From assembly GCF_900108475.1 (NCBI RefSeq), contig NZ_FNWO01000002.1, positions 62,001-126,000 of the forward strand: DNA of 64,000 nt, in the 5' to 3' direction. The notes beneath the pieces were generated by a model, which was not told where the DNA came from, did not search any database, and worked only from the letters and a program-made list of their open reading frames with translations. The stretch's first letter is position 1, and each line of letters begins with the position of its first letter. Made by a program: the position numbers and the translations under genes. Shown in pieces: positions 1 through 9,330 of this stretch. The DNA is from Magnetospirillum fulvum (GTDB lineage Bacteria; Pseudomonadota; Alphaproteobacteria; Rhodospirillales; Magnetospirillaceae).

Positions 1-484
<484 letters not shown>

Positions 485-501
485 CGTAAAGGAACATCGG
501 C

Positions 502-903
502 ATGGCCGAGAAGATCCAGTTCGAATTGGTGTCGCCGGCAAAGCTCTTGTTGTCAGAGCCGGTGGAAATGGTGGTGGTTCCGGGTGAGGACGGCGATTTC
601 GGCGCCCTCCCCCTCCATGCCCCGTTGATTTCCACCGTGCGCCCCGGTGTCATCGACATCCATAACGACGGCAAGGTCACCAACCGGATCTTCATCGCCG
701 GTGGCTTTGCCGAAGTCACCGGCGAGCGGGTCACCGTTCTGGCGGAAGAAGCCTTTCCGCTGACCGAGTTGACCAGCGAGATCGCGGACGAACGTCGTGC
801 CGCCGCCGACCTCGCCGTCACCGATGCGCAGACCGACCTGGATCGCAGCCGGGCGGCCCGCCAGGTGGCGATCGCCGACGCGATGGTCATCGCCCTGCGC
901 TGA
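502..903 (+). CDS. atpC: ATP synthase F1 subunit epsilon
   Basis: The product is 133 residues, the usual size for AtpC. It has the N-terminal beta-sandwich, including the family motif GDFGALPLHAPL near residues 31-42, followed by a short charged helical hairpin. Epsilon belongs to the central stalk with gamma, couples F1 to F0 and can inhibit ATP hydrolysis. The ATG lies after AAAGGA with normal spacing. It follows atpD by 17 bp and is the last gene of the atp operon here, as a strong hairpin follows within 30 bp. Confidence 0.97.
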   Translation: MAEKIQFELVSPAKLLLSEPVEMVVVPGEDGDFGALPLHAPLISTVRPGVIDIHNDGKVTNRIFIAGGFAEVTGERVTVLAEEAFPLTELTSEIADERRAAADLAVTDAQTDLDRSRAARQVAIADAMVIALR

Positions 904-931
904 CCGTCCGCCGACCTTGATCGAGTACGGC

Positions 932-963
932 CCGGGGCCGCTCTCTGCCGAGAGCGGCCCCGG
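932..963 (+). terminator. Hairpin after atpC, likely transcription terminator
   Basis: A perfect 14-bp stem (932-945 with 950-963) encloses a TGCC loop. It is very GC-rich and is followed by TGCGTTT rather than a clean T-run. It sits just after the atp operon, before the next start at 1037. Confidence 0.65.
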
Positions 964-1036
964 TGCGTTTCGGGCCGCCGCTTCCCCCCTCTCCCGGGCT
1001 TGAACCGGGCGGCGGGCTGTGGTCTGCTGATCCCCC

Positions 1037-1639
1037 ATGAATATCTTGCACAAAGCCACCACGGTCGGTCTTCTGGCCGCGTCGCTCGTCCTGGCTGCTG
1101 CGCCGCGTCCGGCCGAGGCCGCCGAGTCTTCGGACAGCGTCGAGGTTGCGACCCGGACCTTCCTGCTGGGCTGCGTCGCCTATGTCGGCGATTACACCCG
1201 CCTGCGCGATAATCTTCGCCCGGGGCGGGAGATGTTTCTCCCTGAACTCTCCCCCGCCCAAGCCCGCCCCTTCCTTCAGGGCCGCGAGGGCTCGGCCTGG
1301 GCCAGACCTGACGCCGGGGTTACCCTCGCCTTGCTGAAAGCCGACGACACCTGCATCGTCTTCGTCCGCAAGGTCGCGACCGACGGATTGTACCGCCGCC
1401 TGGAAGGCGATCTGCGCGCCAGTCTGGGCAAGTCCTTCTCGGTCCGGGCCGCTGGCGAGGAGAGCAAAGGGCCGATGCGGTCACGCTTCATCGACCTTGC
1501 CCCGACCGGCTCGTATCGCGACGATCTAATCCGGCTCTACAAGACCGAACCGGCGGGGATGCGGGTGATCCTCACCACCTCGGAGACGGCCAATCCCGAC
1601 CTTCAGGCGATCATCACCCTTGGCGCGAGGTCCCCATGA
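1037..1639 (+). CDS. Secreted protein of unknown function (tandem paralogue 1)
   Basis: The product is 200 residues. A clear Sec signal peptide covers residues 1-28 (charged start, LLAASLVLAAA core, AEA cleavage site), so the mature protein is probably periplasmic. It carries two isolated cysteines (in FLLGCVAY and DDTCIVFV) that could form a disulfide. The next gene encodes a protein of the same size with the same layout: signal peptide, first Cys about 25-30 residues into the mature chain, second Cys in a strand about 60 residues later. The stop overlaps the next start in an ATGA arrangement, so the two are translationally coupled. I do not recognise a characterised family, and no catalytic motif is visible. 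Confidence 0.8.
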   Translation: MNILHKATTVGLLAASLVLAAAPRPAEAAESSDSVEVATRTFLLGCVAYVGDYTRLRDNLRPGREMFLPELSPAQARPFLQGREGSAWARPDAGVTLALLKADDTCIVFVRKVATDGLYRRLEGDLRASLGKSFSVRAAGEESKGPMRSRFIDLAPTGSYRDDLIRLYKTEPAGMRVILTTSETANPDLQAIITLGARSP

Positions 1640-2259
1640 GACAGAGTCTGGTTCTGACACTGCTGTCGCTGCTGTGCGCCGCCCCGGCCTTGGCCCAGAC
1701 CGCCCCCGGTCTCGATCCCGCTCTCGTCCGCGATCAGACCAGCCGGTTGGCGGCGGCGGTGTTGGGCCAGATCTGCCTGATCAATATCGGCGATAGCGCC
1801 GGAACCCTGGCCAGCGCCGCGCCGGGGGGCGAGTTCGGCTTCATCGACGTCCCCGCCGACGTCTCCGCCGCCTTGCTGGGCGAGCGGAGCGGCAGCGTCC
1901 GGGTGCTGCGCCGGGCCGGATTGGGGGCGATCACCTTGGTGGTGACCCAGGACGGCCAATGCTCGGTGTTGGCGGAGTTCGCCGATCCCGCCGCGCTGCG
2001 CCGCTACCTCGTCGCGATGGTCGAGCGCGGCGGGCTGAAAGACGGCGGTCTGTTGCAGCCGCTCGACAGCCGCGAAACCGAGGGAATGACCCTCACCGAT
2101 TATGCCCTCAACCCGACCGGGTGGTTCGCCAAAATCCTCGCCAAACGCTTTGGCGGCGACGGGAGCGCTCCGGTGGCGATGATGACCCTGGTCTCGCCGC
2201 CCGGCCGCTCCGCGATGGAAGCGGTTTTGTCGGTCCGGTTAGTGCGAGACGGGAAGTAG
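1636..2259 (+). CDS. Secreted protein of unknown function (tandem paralogue 2)
   Basis: The product is 207 residues with a strong signal peptide (residues 1-21, ending ALAQ). Two cysteines (GQICLINIG and DGQCSVLAEF) match the positions of those in the gene just upstream. This argues for an ancient duplication, although overall identity is low. The start ATG overlaps the upstream stop. The 3' end overlaps gmhB on the opposite strand by about 20 bp. Function is unknown; a periplasmic pair acting together is an inference from the coupling only. Confidence 0.8.
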   Translation: MRQSLVLTLLSLLCAAPALAQTAPGLDPALVRDQTSRLAAAVLGQICLINIGDSAGTLASAAPGGEFGFIDVPADVSAALLGERSGSVRVLRRAGLGAITLVVTQDGQCSVLAEFADPAALRRYLVAMVERGGLKDGGLLQPLDSRETEGMTLTDYALNPTGWFAKILAKRFGGDGSAPVAMMTLVSPPGRSAMEAVLSVRLVRDGK

Positions 2260-2811
2260 CCCGCGCGGGCTGACTTCCCCGACCAGCCGCTCGATCTCAT
2301 CCACCGCCGCGGCAAGATCATCGACGATATAATCGGCGCGTGTGGTCGCGACCGCCTTGGCGCCATGGCCGGTGCGGACCAGGAAACTGACGGCGCCGAC
2401 ACCGTGCCCCAACTCGACATCGACCTCTTTATCGCCGACGACGAAAGCCTGGGCCGGATCGAAGCGATGGTCGGCGACCGCCTGGAGGATCATGCCGGGG
2501 CGCGGCTTGCGGCAGGTGCACTCTTCGTCGGGACCATGCGGGCAGACGTAAAGGCCATCAATATGCGCCCCGTCGAGGGCGAGCAATTCGCCAAGACGGC
2601 GATGGATCGCCGCCAGCCGGTCGAGATCGAAATAGCCCCGCGCGATGCCCGACTGGTTGGTGACCACCACCACCCCCAGCCCAAGCTGGTTCAGCCGTCG
2701 CACCGCCTCCCCCGCGCCGGGATACAATTCAAGCTGGTCGGGATCGGACAAATAATGCTTTTCGACGTTGAGAGTCCCGTCGCGGTCGATCAAAACGAAT
2801 CGGCGGCTCAT
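2239..2811 (-). CDS. gmhB: D-glycero-D-manno-heptose 1,7-bisphosphate phosphatase (HAD family)
   Basis: The product is 190 residues. HAD motif I (DRDGTLN) lies at residues 8-14. A zinc loop has CPHGPDEECTCRKP in the middle, which is diagnostic of GmhB-type histidinol-phosphatase-like HADs. GDKEVDVELG forms the motif IV region. The enzyme removes the C7 phosphate during ADP-heptose synthesis for the LPS inner core. I chose the ATG at 2811 (MSRRFVLIDRDG) because it begins right at the core fold; an in-frame start 39 bp upstream would lie inside rsmB. It follows rsmB by 4 bp on the same strand. Confidence 0.9.
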   Translation of the reverse strand: MSRRFVLIDRDGTLNVEKHYLSDPDQLELYPGAGEAVRRLNQLGLGVVVVTNQSGIARGYFDLDRLAAIHRRLGELLALDGAHIDGLYVCPHGPDEECTCRKPRPGMILQAVADHRFDPAQAFVVGDKEVDVELGHGVGAVSFLVRTGHGAKAVATTRADYIVDDLAAAVDEIERLVGEVSPRGLLPVSH

Positions 2812-2815
2812 CGGC

Positions 2816-4102
2816 TTAGACCCGGCGCAGACGGGCGGCGAAGAAGGCATCCATGCCCCCCTTCTCCCCCAGGTGACAGGGCAGCGTGCGCAGATCGCCC
2901 GCCGGATTGATCAGGTCGGCCAGTCCGCCGACCTCGTCGGGGCGGATCGGCACCCGCTCCAGCGGCGCTCCGGCGGCCAGGGCGCGTTCGATCTGGTCGA
3001 TGCCTTCCTGCGGTTCCAGCGAACAGACGCAATAAATCAGCGTCCCGCCGGGGGCAAGCAACGCGGTCGCCGCCTCGAACAGCCGGGCCTGGGCGGCGGA
3101 CAGTTTGGTGACGTCGGCCGGGCTTTTGTGGCGGGCGACGTCGGGATGGCGGCGCAATGTTCCGGTGGCGGAACAAGGCGCGTCGAGCAGAACGGCGTCG
3201 AACGTCTCGCCCGGAGCCCAGGCGGCGGCATCGGCGGCGACGATGGTGGCCGACAGCCCCAGCCGGGCCAGATTGTCGGACAGCCGCGCCAGCCGGGGAG
3301 CCGAGCGGTCGAGCGCGGTCACCACCGCTCCGGCCGAGGCCAGTTGCAGCGCCTTGCCGCCCGGAGCGGCGCACAGATCGACGACGCGCTTGCCCCGGAT
3401 GTCGCCGAACAGCCGCGCCGGGAGGGCAGCGGCGGCGTCTTGAATCCACCAGCCACCTTCGTCGAATCCAGCCAGCCGCGACACCGCCCCGCCGCCGCTG
3501 CGCCGAAGCGAGCCGGTGGGGAGAATCTCGGCCTCCAGCCGGGCGGCCCAGCCCTCGGGATCGGCCGCGACGGTGATATCGACCGGCGCCTCGGTCAGAT
3601 GGGCGGTGGCGATGGCGTGGGCAACCTCGTCGCCATAGGCGGCCGACCACGACCGCCACAGCCAGTCCGGGGTATCGAGCCGGGCGGCATCCTGGGCCGC
3701 GATCATCTCGGCCCCGTCGCGCGACAGGCGGCGCAACACCGCGTTGATCAGCCCGGTGAACCCGGCCATCGGGGTGTGCTTGACCAGATCGACGGTGGTC
3801 GAGATCGCCGCATGCGGCGGCAGATCGAGGAACAGCAACTGACAGACGCCCAGCCGCAACGCGTGACAGGCCATCACCGCGCGCGGCCCGAGCGGACGGT
3901 CGAGACAAAGCGCGATCAGAGCGTCGATCTGGCCCAGGCGGCGCAGGGTGGTGGCCAGCAGCATCCGGACGAAGGCGCGGTCGCGCTCGTCCAGCGCCGA
4001 CAGGCGGCGGTCTTCGAGCATGTCGTCGAGCAGACGGTCGCGGTCGAGGATGGCGGAAAAAAGCTCAAGAGCAAGGGCACGGGGAGTCGGCTTGGGCGCC
4101 AT
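2816..4102 (-). CDS. rsmB: 16S rRNA m5C methyltransferase, RsmB/Sun family
   Basis: The product is 428 residues. An N-terminal NusB-like RNA-binding domain (residues ~1-140) is followed by a Rossmann SAM-methyltransferase domain. The SAM loop is VVDLCAAPGGKA (~240-251). Motif IV, DAPCSATGTLRRHPD, carries one conserved Cys and motif VI, IYCVCSLEPQEG, the catalytic Cys. RsmB methylates C967 of 16S rRNA in E. coli. It lies 3 bp after the TPR-like gene and 4 bp before gmhB, so the three are probably co-transcribed leftward. Confidence 0.93.
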   Translation of the reverse strand: MAPKPTPRALALELFSAILDRDRLLDDMLEDRRLSALDERDRAFVRMLLATTLRRLGQIDALIALCLDRPLGPRAVMACHALRLGVCQLLFLDLPPHAAISTTVDLVKHTPMAGFTGLINAVLRRLSRDGAEMIAAQDAARLDTPDWLWRSWSAAYGDEVAHAIATAHLTEAPVDITVAADPEGWAARLEAEILPTGSLRRSGGGAVSRLAGFDEGGWWIQDAAAALPARLFGDIRGKRVVDLCAAPGGKALQLASAGAVVTALDRSAPRLARLSDNLARLGLSATIVAADAAAWAPGETFDAVLLDAPCSATGTLRRHPDVARHKSPADVTKLSAAQARLFEAATALLAPGGTLIYCVCSLEPQEGIDQIERALAAGAPLERVPIRPDEVGGLADLINPAGDLRTLPCHLGEKGGMDAFFAARLRRV

Positions 4103-4105
4103 GGA

Positions 4106-5680
4106 TTACCTTTGTGGATCGTCAAGCCAATGCGGTTCGACCACCGAGCGGGTCTTGCGGCTTTCGGCCAGTTTGCGGACATGGGCCAGGTTGCGCGCCG
4201 CCACCTTGGCCGGGCGCTTCGCGCCTTGGGTCTGGAACACCTCCAGCGCGGAGGAGAGGGCGAGTTCGGCCTCGATCAGATGGCCGCCGCCCTCGGAATG
4301 ACGGTCGAGCAGGAATAAGGCCGAGCCCAGGGTGTTCTGGGTCGCCGCCCAGGCCAGCGGGGTCCGCTCGCGGCTGCGGATCTCCAGCACCGAATGGCAG
4401 GCATCGACCGCCCGCTGCAACACCTCGACATTGCGCAACTGGTCGCCATAGACCTCCAGCACCTGGGCGACGGTGTGCATCACGTCTGCCCAGCGCGTGG
4501 GGGTTTCGGTGCGGGAATAGACCTGAAGCGTCGCCTGAAGCGCCTGAAGCGCCTCGCGCAGCAATTCGGTCTGGCCGGTCAGCAGATCGAGCCGGTACAG
4601 CGCCGTCCCCAGCCGCACCTGCGTCGCCGCCCAATCCTGCGGCATCACGGCGCGGGGCAGGGTTTCCGCCGCCGCGCGCCATTCGCGGATCGCCTCTTCG
4701 AGCAGCGGGGCGGGTTCCTTCGAGCGGTCAGCCTTGGCGGCGATCGCGGCGGCGATGTGGCGATGGATCAATCCGCCTTCCCAGCCGGGATCGGTCCGTC
4801 CCAGCCGCCGCTCGGCCTGGCGATAGGCGTTGATCGCCTTGTCGGCCCAGGTGACGGCCTGCTCGGCTGGCGCGATCGCGGCAGCGGCGGCGGCGATATG
4901 GCCGAACAGCATCTGCACCGACCGCTGCTGCGGCATCGCCATCTGCACCGGCGGCTTGGTAGCCAGCGGTTCGGCGGCGGTAGCGGCAGGGAGCAGCAGA
5001 CGGCGGAGCGCCGAGCGGCGGGGCTCGCTGCCCGGATCGCCCGCCGCCAGCAGGGCGGCGAACAACAGATTGACCACCGGCTCGGACAGGTCGAGCGGCA
5101 CCTCGATCCGCGTGGTGGGGCCGAATCGCTCTTCGTCGCTGGCGGCGGTCGCCACCCGGAGGCGATAGCCGTCCTTGGTCAGATCCCCCCACACCAGCAG
5201 GTCGGCATCCTCCTCGACGACGGCATGGCGGGTGTTCATCGTCACCGCGGCGACCTGGGAGGGATCTTCCAGTCCGTCGAGAGCGAACAGCTTGGGCAGC
5301 GCCTTGACCTTCAACGCGGTCCGCGCCGAGAGCGCCTGATTGAGCCGGGTCGCCGCCGCCCCGTCGGCATCGTTGCCCAGCGCCGCGACCAGCACGGTCA
5401 GCACGGGGGGATCGGGCAGTGGTTGGACCGGCTGAGGCGGCGTCGGCGGCTTGGGCCGCAACAGGCCGGTCAGCATTTCCATCAGGCTTTGCCGCAAGGT
5501 CCGGGTCAGTTCCGCCGCAGCGGGAGCGGGAGCGGGAGACGGCGGCGCGGCAATGGGATCGGGCTTGGCCGCATCGGCGCGCAGGGTCGCAACGGGAGTG
5601 CCGCCGCCGGTCTGTCCCGCCAGCGCGCGTGCCCGCTTCAGCCGTTCCGCCCGTTTGTCGCCGTCATCCTCGTTGGCCAT
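4106..5680 (-). CDS. TPR-like repeat protein of unknown function
   Basis: The product is 524 residues. The N-terminus is charged (MANEDDGDKRAERLKRARAL). It is followed by a Pro/Ala-rich linker (~35-60), a central alpha/beta domain (~85-220, with VVEEDADLLVWGDL), and a helical C-terminal half. That half contains repeats with the pattern Trp-Ala-x-x-Gln/Met followed by a TPR-like helix: QDWAATQVRLGTAL, TRWADVMHTVAQVL, LAWAATQNTLGSAL. No signal peptide is visible, so it is probably cytoplasmic. The ATG at 5680 is preferred over a longer frame because the extension is a low-complexity Arg/Pro translation that runs into lysK. Function is unknown; a scaffold or protein-binding role is inferred from the repeats. 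Confidence 0.8.
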   Translation of the reverse strand: MANEDDGDKRAERLKRARALAGQTGGGTPVATLRADAAKPDPIAAPPSPAPAPAAAELTRTLRQSLMEMLTGLLRPKPPTPPQPVQPLPDPPVLTVLVAALGNDADGAAATRLNQALSARTALKVKALPKLFALDGLEDPSQVAAVTMNTRHAVVEEDADLLVWGDLTKDGYRLRVATAASDEERFGPTTRIEVPLDLSEPVVNLLFAALLAAGDPGSEPRRSALRRLLLPAATAAEPLATKPPVQMAMPQQRSVQMLFGHIAAAAAAIAPAEQAVTWADKAINAYRQAERRLGRTDPGWEGGLIHRHIAAAIAAKADRSKEPAPLLEEAIREWRAAAETLPRAVMPQDWAATQVRLGTALYRLDLLTGQTELLREALQALQATLQVYSRTETPTRWADVMHTVAQVLEVYGDQLRNVEVLQRAVDACHSVLEIRSRERTPLAWAATQNTLGSALFLLDRHSEGGGHLIEAELALSSALEVFQTQGAKRPAKVAARNLAHVRKLAESRKTRSVVEPHWLDDPQR

Positions 5681-5772
5681 GGCGTACCCTATACGGCACC
5701 GGCGCGATGGGGGCAACCGGCCCGGCGCGAAACGGGGCGATCGCCGCCTGCGACCGCCCCGCCGGTGAGGCT

Positions 5773-7356
5773 TTAGATTGCTTCGCCCCGGATCGCCTTG
5801 TCGAGCAGGGCGACGGTTTCCGGGATCCCGTAGAGACGGATGAAGCTGCCCAGGCGCGGCCCCTGCTCGGCCCCCAGCAGCACCTCGTAACAGGCCTTGA
5901 ACCACGCCTTGAGGTCGGCAAAGCAGGGACGCTTGCCGATCTCATAGACCAGGGACTGGAGATCCTCGACCGAGGCATCGGCGGGCAACGCCTCCAGCCC
6001 GGCCTTCAGCGCGGCGAAGGCCTCGGCCTCGTCCGCCGTCGCGGTGCGGTAGCGCAGCGAGGGTTTGACGAAATCGCGGTAATAGGCGATCGCGTAGCCG
6101 ACCAGCGAATCGAGGATCGGCGAGGTCTCGGGACTGGCTCCGGGCGCATAGCGGCGGATGAAGCCCCACAACACCGCCGGGTCTTCGGAATGGCAGACGC
6201 TGGCGAGGTTCAGCAGGATGCCGAAGGTCAGGTGGGCTTCTTCGCGGGGCGGCTCACCGGCATGGATGTGCCATACCGGGTTTTCCAGCCGCTTGGCCTC
6301 GTCCTCGGCGGAGAACTTGGCCAGGAAGGTCAGGTAATCATCGACCGCGCGGGGAATGACGTCGAAATACAGCCGCTTCGCCGCCTTGGGCTTCTGGAAC
6401 ATGAACAGGGCAAGGCTTTCCGGCGGGGCGTATTTCAGCCATTCCTCAACGGCGAGGCCGTTGCCCTTCGATTTCGAGATCTTCTGCCCCTTGTCGTCGA
6501 GGAACAGTTCGTAGGTCAGGGTCTGCGGCGGCTGGCCGCCGAGAATGCGGGCGATCCGGGTCGATAGCTCGACCGAGGGAATCAGATCCTTGCCGCTCAT
6601 CTCGTAATCGACGCCGAGCGCGACCCAGCGCATCCCCCAATCGGCCTTCCATTGCAGCTTGCACTGCCCGCCGGTCACCGGGGTTTCGACCAGGGTGCCG
6701 TCGGTGTCGCGATAGACGATGGTGCCGTCATCGGGCCGGGTCTCGACCACCGGCACCTGCAACACGATCCCGGTCTTGGGGCAGACCGGCAGGAACGGCG
6801 AATAGGTGGCGCGGCGTTCTTCGCCCAAAGTCGGCAGGACGACGTTGATGACCTCGTCATAATGACGCAGCACGCCGAGCAGCGCCTGATCGTAACGACC
6901 GGACGTGTACCAGTCGGTCGCCGACTGGAACTCGTACTCGAAGCCGAACGCGTCGAGGAACGAACGCAGCCGGGCGTTGTTGTGGTGGCCGAAGCTTTCA
7001 TGGGTGCCGAACGGATCGGGAATCGAGGTCAGCGGCTTGCCGAGATGGGCGCGCACCATTTCCTTGTTCGGGATATTGTCGGGCACCTTGCGCAGGCCGT
7101 CCATATCGTCGGAAAAGGCGAACAGGCGGGTCGGGATCTCGGGTGCCAGCAGGGAAAAGGCCCGGCGGACCATCGTGGTGCGGACCACCTCGCCGAAGGT
7201 GCCGATATGAGGCAGGCCCGACGGGCCGTAGCCCGTCTCGAACAAAACATAGCCTTTATCCGGTTTTTTCCCCTGCAACCGGCCGTCCAACAGAGCGCGG
7301 GCTTCCTGGAACGGCCAGGCGGCGGCGGTACGGGCAAGGTCGCGAAGATCGGGCAT
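5773..7356 (-). CDS. lysK: Lysyl-tRNA synthetase, class I
   Basis: The product is 527 residues, the normal length for class I LysRS, the form found in archaea, spirochaetes and many alphaproteobacteria. The HIGH motif appears as HIGTF (residues 50-54) after GYGPSGLP, and the KMSKS motif as KISKSKGNG (~290). It charges tRNA-Lys with lysine in the cytoplasm. The start MPDLRDLAR fits homologues. It is transcribed leftward and diverges from the M23 peptidase gene across a 263-bp gap. The TPR-like gene follows 92 bp downstream. Confidence 0.96.
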   Translation of the reverse strand: MPDLRDLARTAAAWPFQEARALLDGRLQGKKPDKGYVLFETGYGPSGLPHIGTFGEVVRTTMVRRAFSLLAPEIPTRLFAFSDDMDGLRKVPDNIPNKEMVRAHLGKPLTSIPDPFGTHESFGHHNNARLRSFLDAFGFEYEFQSATDWYTSGRYDQALLGVLRHYDEVINVVLPTLGEERRATYSPFLPVCPKTGIVLQVPVVETRPDDGTIVYRDTDGTLVETPVTGGQCKLQWKADWGMRWVALGVDYEMSGKDLIPSVELSTRIARILGGQPPQTLTYELFLDDKGQKISKSKGNGLAVEEWLKYAPPESLALFMFQKPKAAKRLYFDVIPRAVDDYLTFLAKFSAEDEAKRLENPVWHIHAGEPPREEAHLTFGILLNLASVCHSEDPAVLWGFIRRYAPGASPETSPILDSLVGYAIAYYRDFVKPSLRYRTATADEAEAFAALKAGLEALPADASVEDLQSLVYEIGKRPCFADLKAWFKACYEVLLGAEQGPRLGSFIRLYGIPETVALLDKAIRGEAI

Positions 7357-7490
7357 TTTCTAGAACTTCCAGAAGACGGATAAAGCCGGTGACGATATTC
7401 CCGCCGGGCGGGCGCGTCAATCGTCAGCCCGGAAATCGGCCAAAACGGCACATTTGGACACCCTTCGACACCGCACGACCAACATTCGGC

Positions 7491-7520
7491 TTGCCCGGAT
7501 CAGGAGTTCTTACCTATAGG
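7491..7520 (+). promoter_or_regulatory. Candidate sigma-70 promoter for the M23/bactofilin pair
   Basis: TTGCCC (7491-7496) and TATAGG (7515-7520) are separated by 18 bp. They lie 100 bp upstream of the GTG start at 7620, in the gap between divergent lysK and the peptidase gene. This is a consensus-match inference only. Confidence 0.35.
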
Positions 7521-7619
7521 TTAGCGTCGGAAGGCTGACTACACTGAACTAACCCGGAGCAGGATCGATGACGCCAACCGGCTGCTTTCGACCCAGGCTG
7601 TCACAGGGGGGCTGATAAG

Positions 7620-8810
7620 GTGAGGGACCAGCGAACGATCCGGGCAGCCGAACGGCGCCTCAAGGCGATTCGTCGTGCCTTTATCGTCGCCGTACCCGAA
7701 TCCCGGGTTTTGATCCGCCGCGCCGATGGCTCTGCGGTTCAAGTCGCCCTGGGACGGGGGCGGCTGGTCGCGTTGGGGGCAGCGATCTTCGGCTGCGCGC
7801 TGTGGGCCGCCGTGTCCACCCTGATGCTGCTGCATCATCCCGAGGAACTGGTCCAGCGCGAGCAGCGCCTGGAAGAGATGCTGTCGGCCACCCATTCCGC
7901 CCAGCAGCGGCTGCTTGCCTCGCAGAAGATGGTCGCCGACATCACCCGCGAAGTCGATCTGGTCCAATCCAGCTTGATGGTTCTGGCCGAATCCAATGCC
8001 GCCCTGGTCAAGGGCGCCCCCGAAAAGAATCGTCCCTCCCCTCCCCTGCCTGTCGCCGAGCCGGTCCGCCCCGACGATTCCGCCGCCGATGCCGAGGTCC
8101 GCGCCGTTCGCGATCAGGTCCGGCGGCTGGAAACCTCGCTGGAGCGGCTGCGTCTGGCCTATGCCCAGGCGGTGCAAAGCACCAGCGACGCCGCCGCCGC
8201 CCGTATTTCCGACGCCGAACATTCGCTGGCCCGACTGGGGATTGATCCCGGGCGGGTGATCGAGTCGCACCGCCCCGAACATGGGCGCGGCGGTCCGTTC
8301 GTGCCGATCAACGCGACCGCGACCGAACCCGGCCTGAACGGCCTGCTCGACCGGCTCGACCGCTGGAGCGGGGTCAAGGCGGCGATGCTGACAATGCCGC
8401 TCGGCGATCCGATTCATGCCGAGTACGAGGTCAGTTCGGTCTTTGGTCGCCGCAACGATCCGATCAACCGTCGCACCGGCATTCACGAAGGCGTCGATCT
8501 GACCGCCCCGTTCGGCACCCCGGTCCACGCCACCGGCGAGGGGCAGGTGCTGTTCGCCGGGCCGTGGGACCGCTATGGCCTGGCCGTCGAGATTGATCAC
8601 GGCGGTGGCGTCACCACCCGCTATGCCCACCTGTCGCGCATCCTGGTCCGCGAAGGCCAGCATGTCAGCCGCTCGACCGCGATCGGTCTGCTCGGCAATA
8701 CCGGCCGCTCGACCGGCCCCCATCTCCATTACGAAGTCCGTCTGTCCGAAGTCCCCCGTGACCCCCTCAAATTCATCGCGGCAGGTGACCATGCTCTCAA
8801 GATTTGGTAA
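7620..8810 (+). CDS. Membrane-anchored M23 (LytM) peptidoglycan endopeptidase
   Basis: The product is 396 residues. A single membrane segment lies at ~46-70 (LVALGAAIFGCALWAAVSTL), giving an N-in topology. A periplasmic coiled-coil region (~78-200) follows, and then a C-terminal LytM/M23 domain. The zinc-site motifs are intact: HEGVD (first His, Asp) and HLHYEV (last His), with RYAHLSR between. These indicate an active endopeptidase cutting peptide crosslinks. The GTG start follows AGGGGGG with about 9-bp spacing. The 3' end overlaps the bactofilin start by 20 bp. M23 peptidases paired with bactofilins are known from Caulobacterales and Helicobacter, where the bactofilin positions wall remodelling. 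Confidence 0.93.
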   Translation: MRDQRTIRAAERRLKAIRRAFIVAVPESRVLIRRADGSAVQVALGRGRLVALGAAIFGCALWAAVSTLMLLHHPEELVQREQRLEEMLSATHSAQQRLLASQKMVADITREVDLVQSSLMVLAESNAALVKGAPEKNRPSPPLPVAEPVRPDDSAADAEVRAVRDQVRRLETSLERLRLAYAQAVQSTSDAAAARISDAEHSLARLGIDPGRVIESHRPEHGRGGPFVPINATATEPGLNGLLDRLDRWSGVKAAMLTMPLGDPIHAEYEVSSVFGRRNDPINRRTGIHEGVDLTAPFGTPVHATGEGQVLFAGPWDRYGLAVEIDHGGGVTTRYAHLSRILVREGQHVSRSTAIGLLGNTGRSTGPHLHYEVRLSEVPRDPLKFIAAGDHALKIW

Positions 8811-9291
8811 GGGCGGCAACGGGTCGTCGCCGCGCAAAGCGGCAAGCGGCCAGACCCTCTCTCTGATCGGTGCCGACGTCCGCATCGTCGGCAACATCTC
8901 GACCGAGGGCGAAATTCAGATCGACGGACAATTGGAGGGCGACATCGCCTGCCGTCATCTGCTGATCGGCGAAACCGGGCGCATCACCGGCGAGGTCACC
9001 GCCGAAACCACCCGCGTCCATGGTGAGGTGACCGGCAAGATCACCGCCGGGGCGGTGGTGATCGCCCGGGCCGGACGCATCGCCGGCGACATCATCCATG
9101 ACAGTATCGAGATCGAGGCCGGGGCGCGGCTCGAAGGCCGCCTGATCCGCAAATCGGCACAGACCGGCGCCGAGTCTACCCCCGCCTTGGCGACGGCGAC
9201 GGAACCGGCCCGGCTGGCTCCGCCGCGCAAGGAAAAAGACAAGGACAAGGCCGCCGACGGCGATCTGTCCCCCGCCCCCGGTGCCGCCTGA
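8791..9291 (+). CDS. bacA: Bactofilin (polymer-forming cytoskeletal protein)
   Basis: The product is 166 residues. The central right-handed beta-helix (~22-125) shows the repeating short strands of DUF583/bactofilin (SLIGADVRIVGNISTEGEIQ, VHGEVTGKITAGAVVI, RIAGDIIHDSIEIEAG). Flexible tails flank it, and the C-terminal one is rich in Lys/Asp/Pro. Bactofilins polymerise without nucleotide on the membrane and act in cell shape or stalk placement. The start ATG at 8791 lies inside the peptidase gene, so the two are translationally coupled. The gene symbol is by analogy to Caulobacter. Confidence 0.9.
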   Translation: MLSRFGKGGNGSSPRKAASGQTLSLIGADVRIVGNISTEGEIQIDGQLEGDIACRHLLIGETGRITGEVTAETTRVHGEVTGKITAGAVVIARAGRIAGDIIHDSIEIEAGARLEGRLIRKSAQTGAESTPALATATEPARLAPPRKEKDKDKAADGDLSPAPGAA

Positions 9292-9330
9292 ATCCAGGCG
9301 GTGGCTCGTGATCGGTAGGGACGGCGGGAT

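Noticed and set aside
2768-4318. 516-codon open frame on the plus strand opposite rsmB
   Set aside because: It is antisense to a complete RsmB with all motifs; its translation is Gly/Arg/Gln-rich low complexity typical of GC-rich shadow frames.
7539-8897. 452-codon open frame on the minus strand opposite the M23 peptidase
   Set aside because: The opposite strand encodes an intact peptidase with zinc motifs; the antisense product has no recognisable domain.
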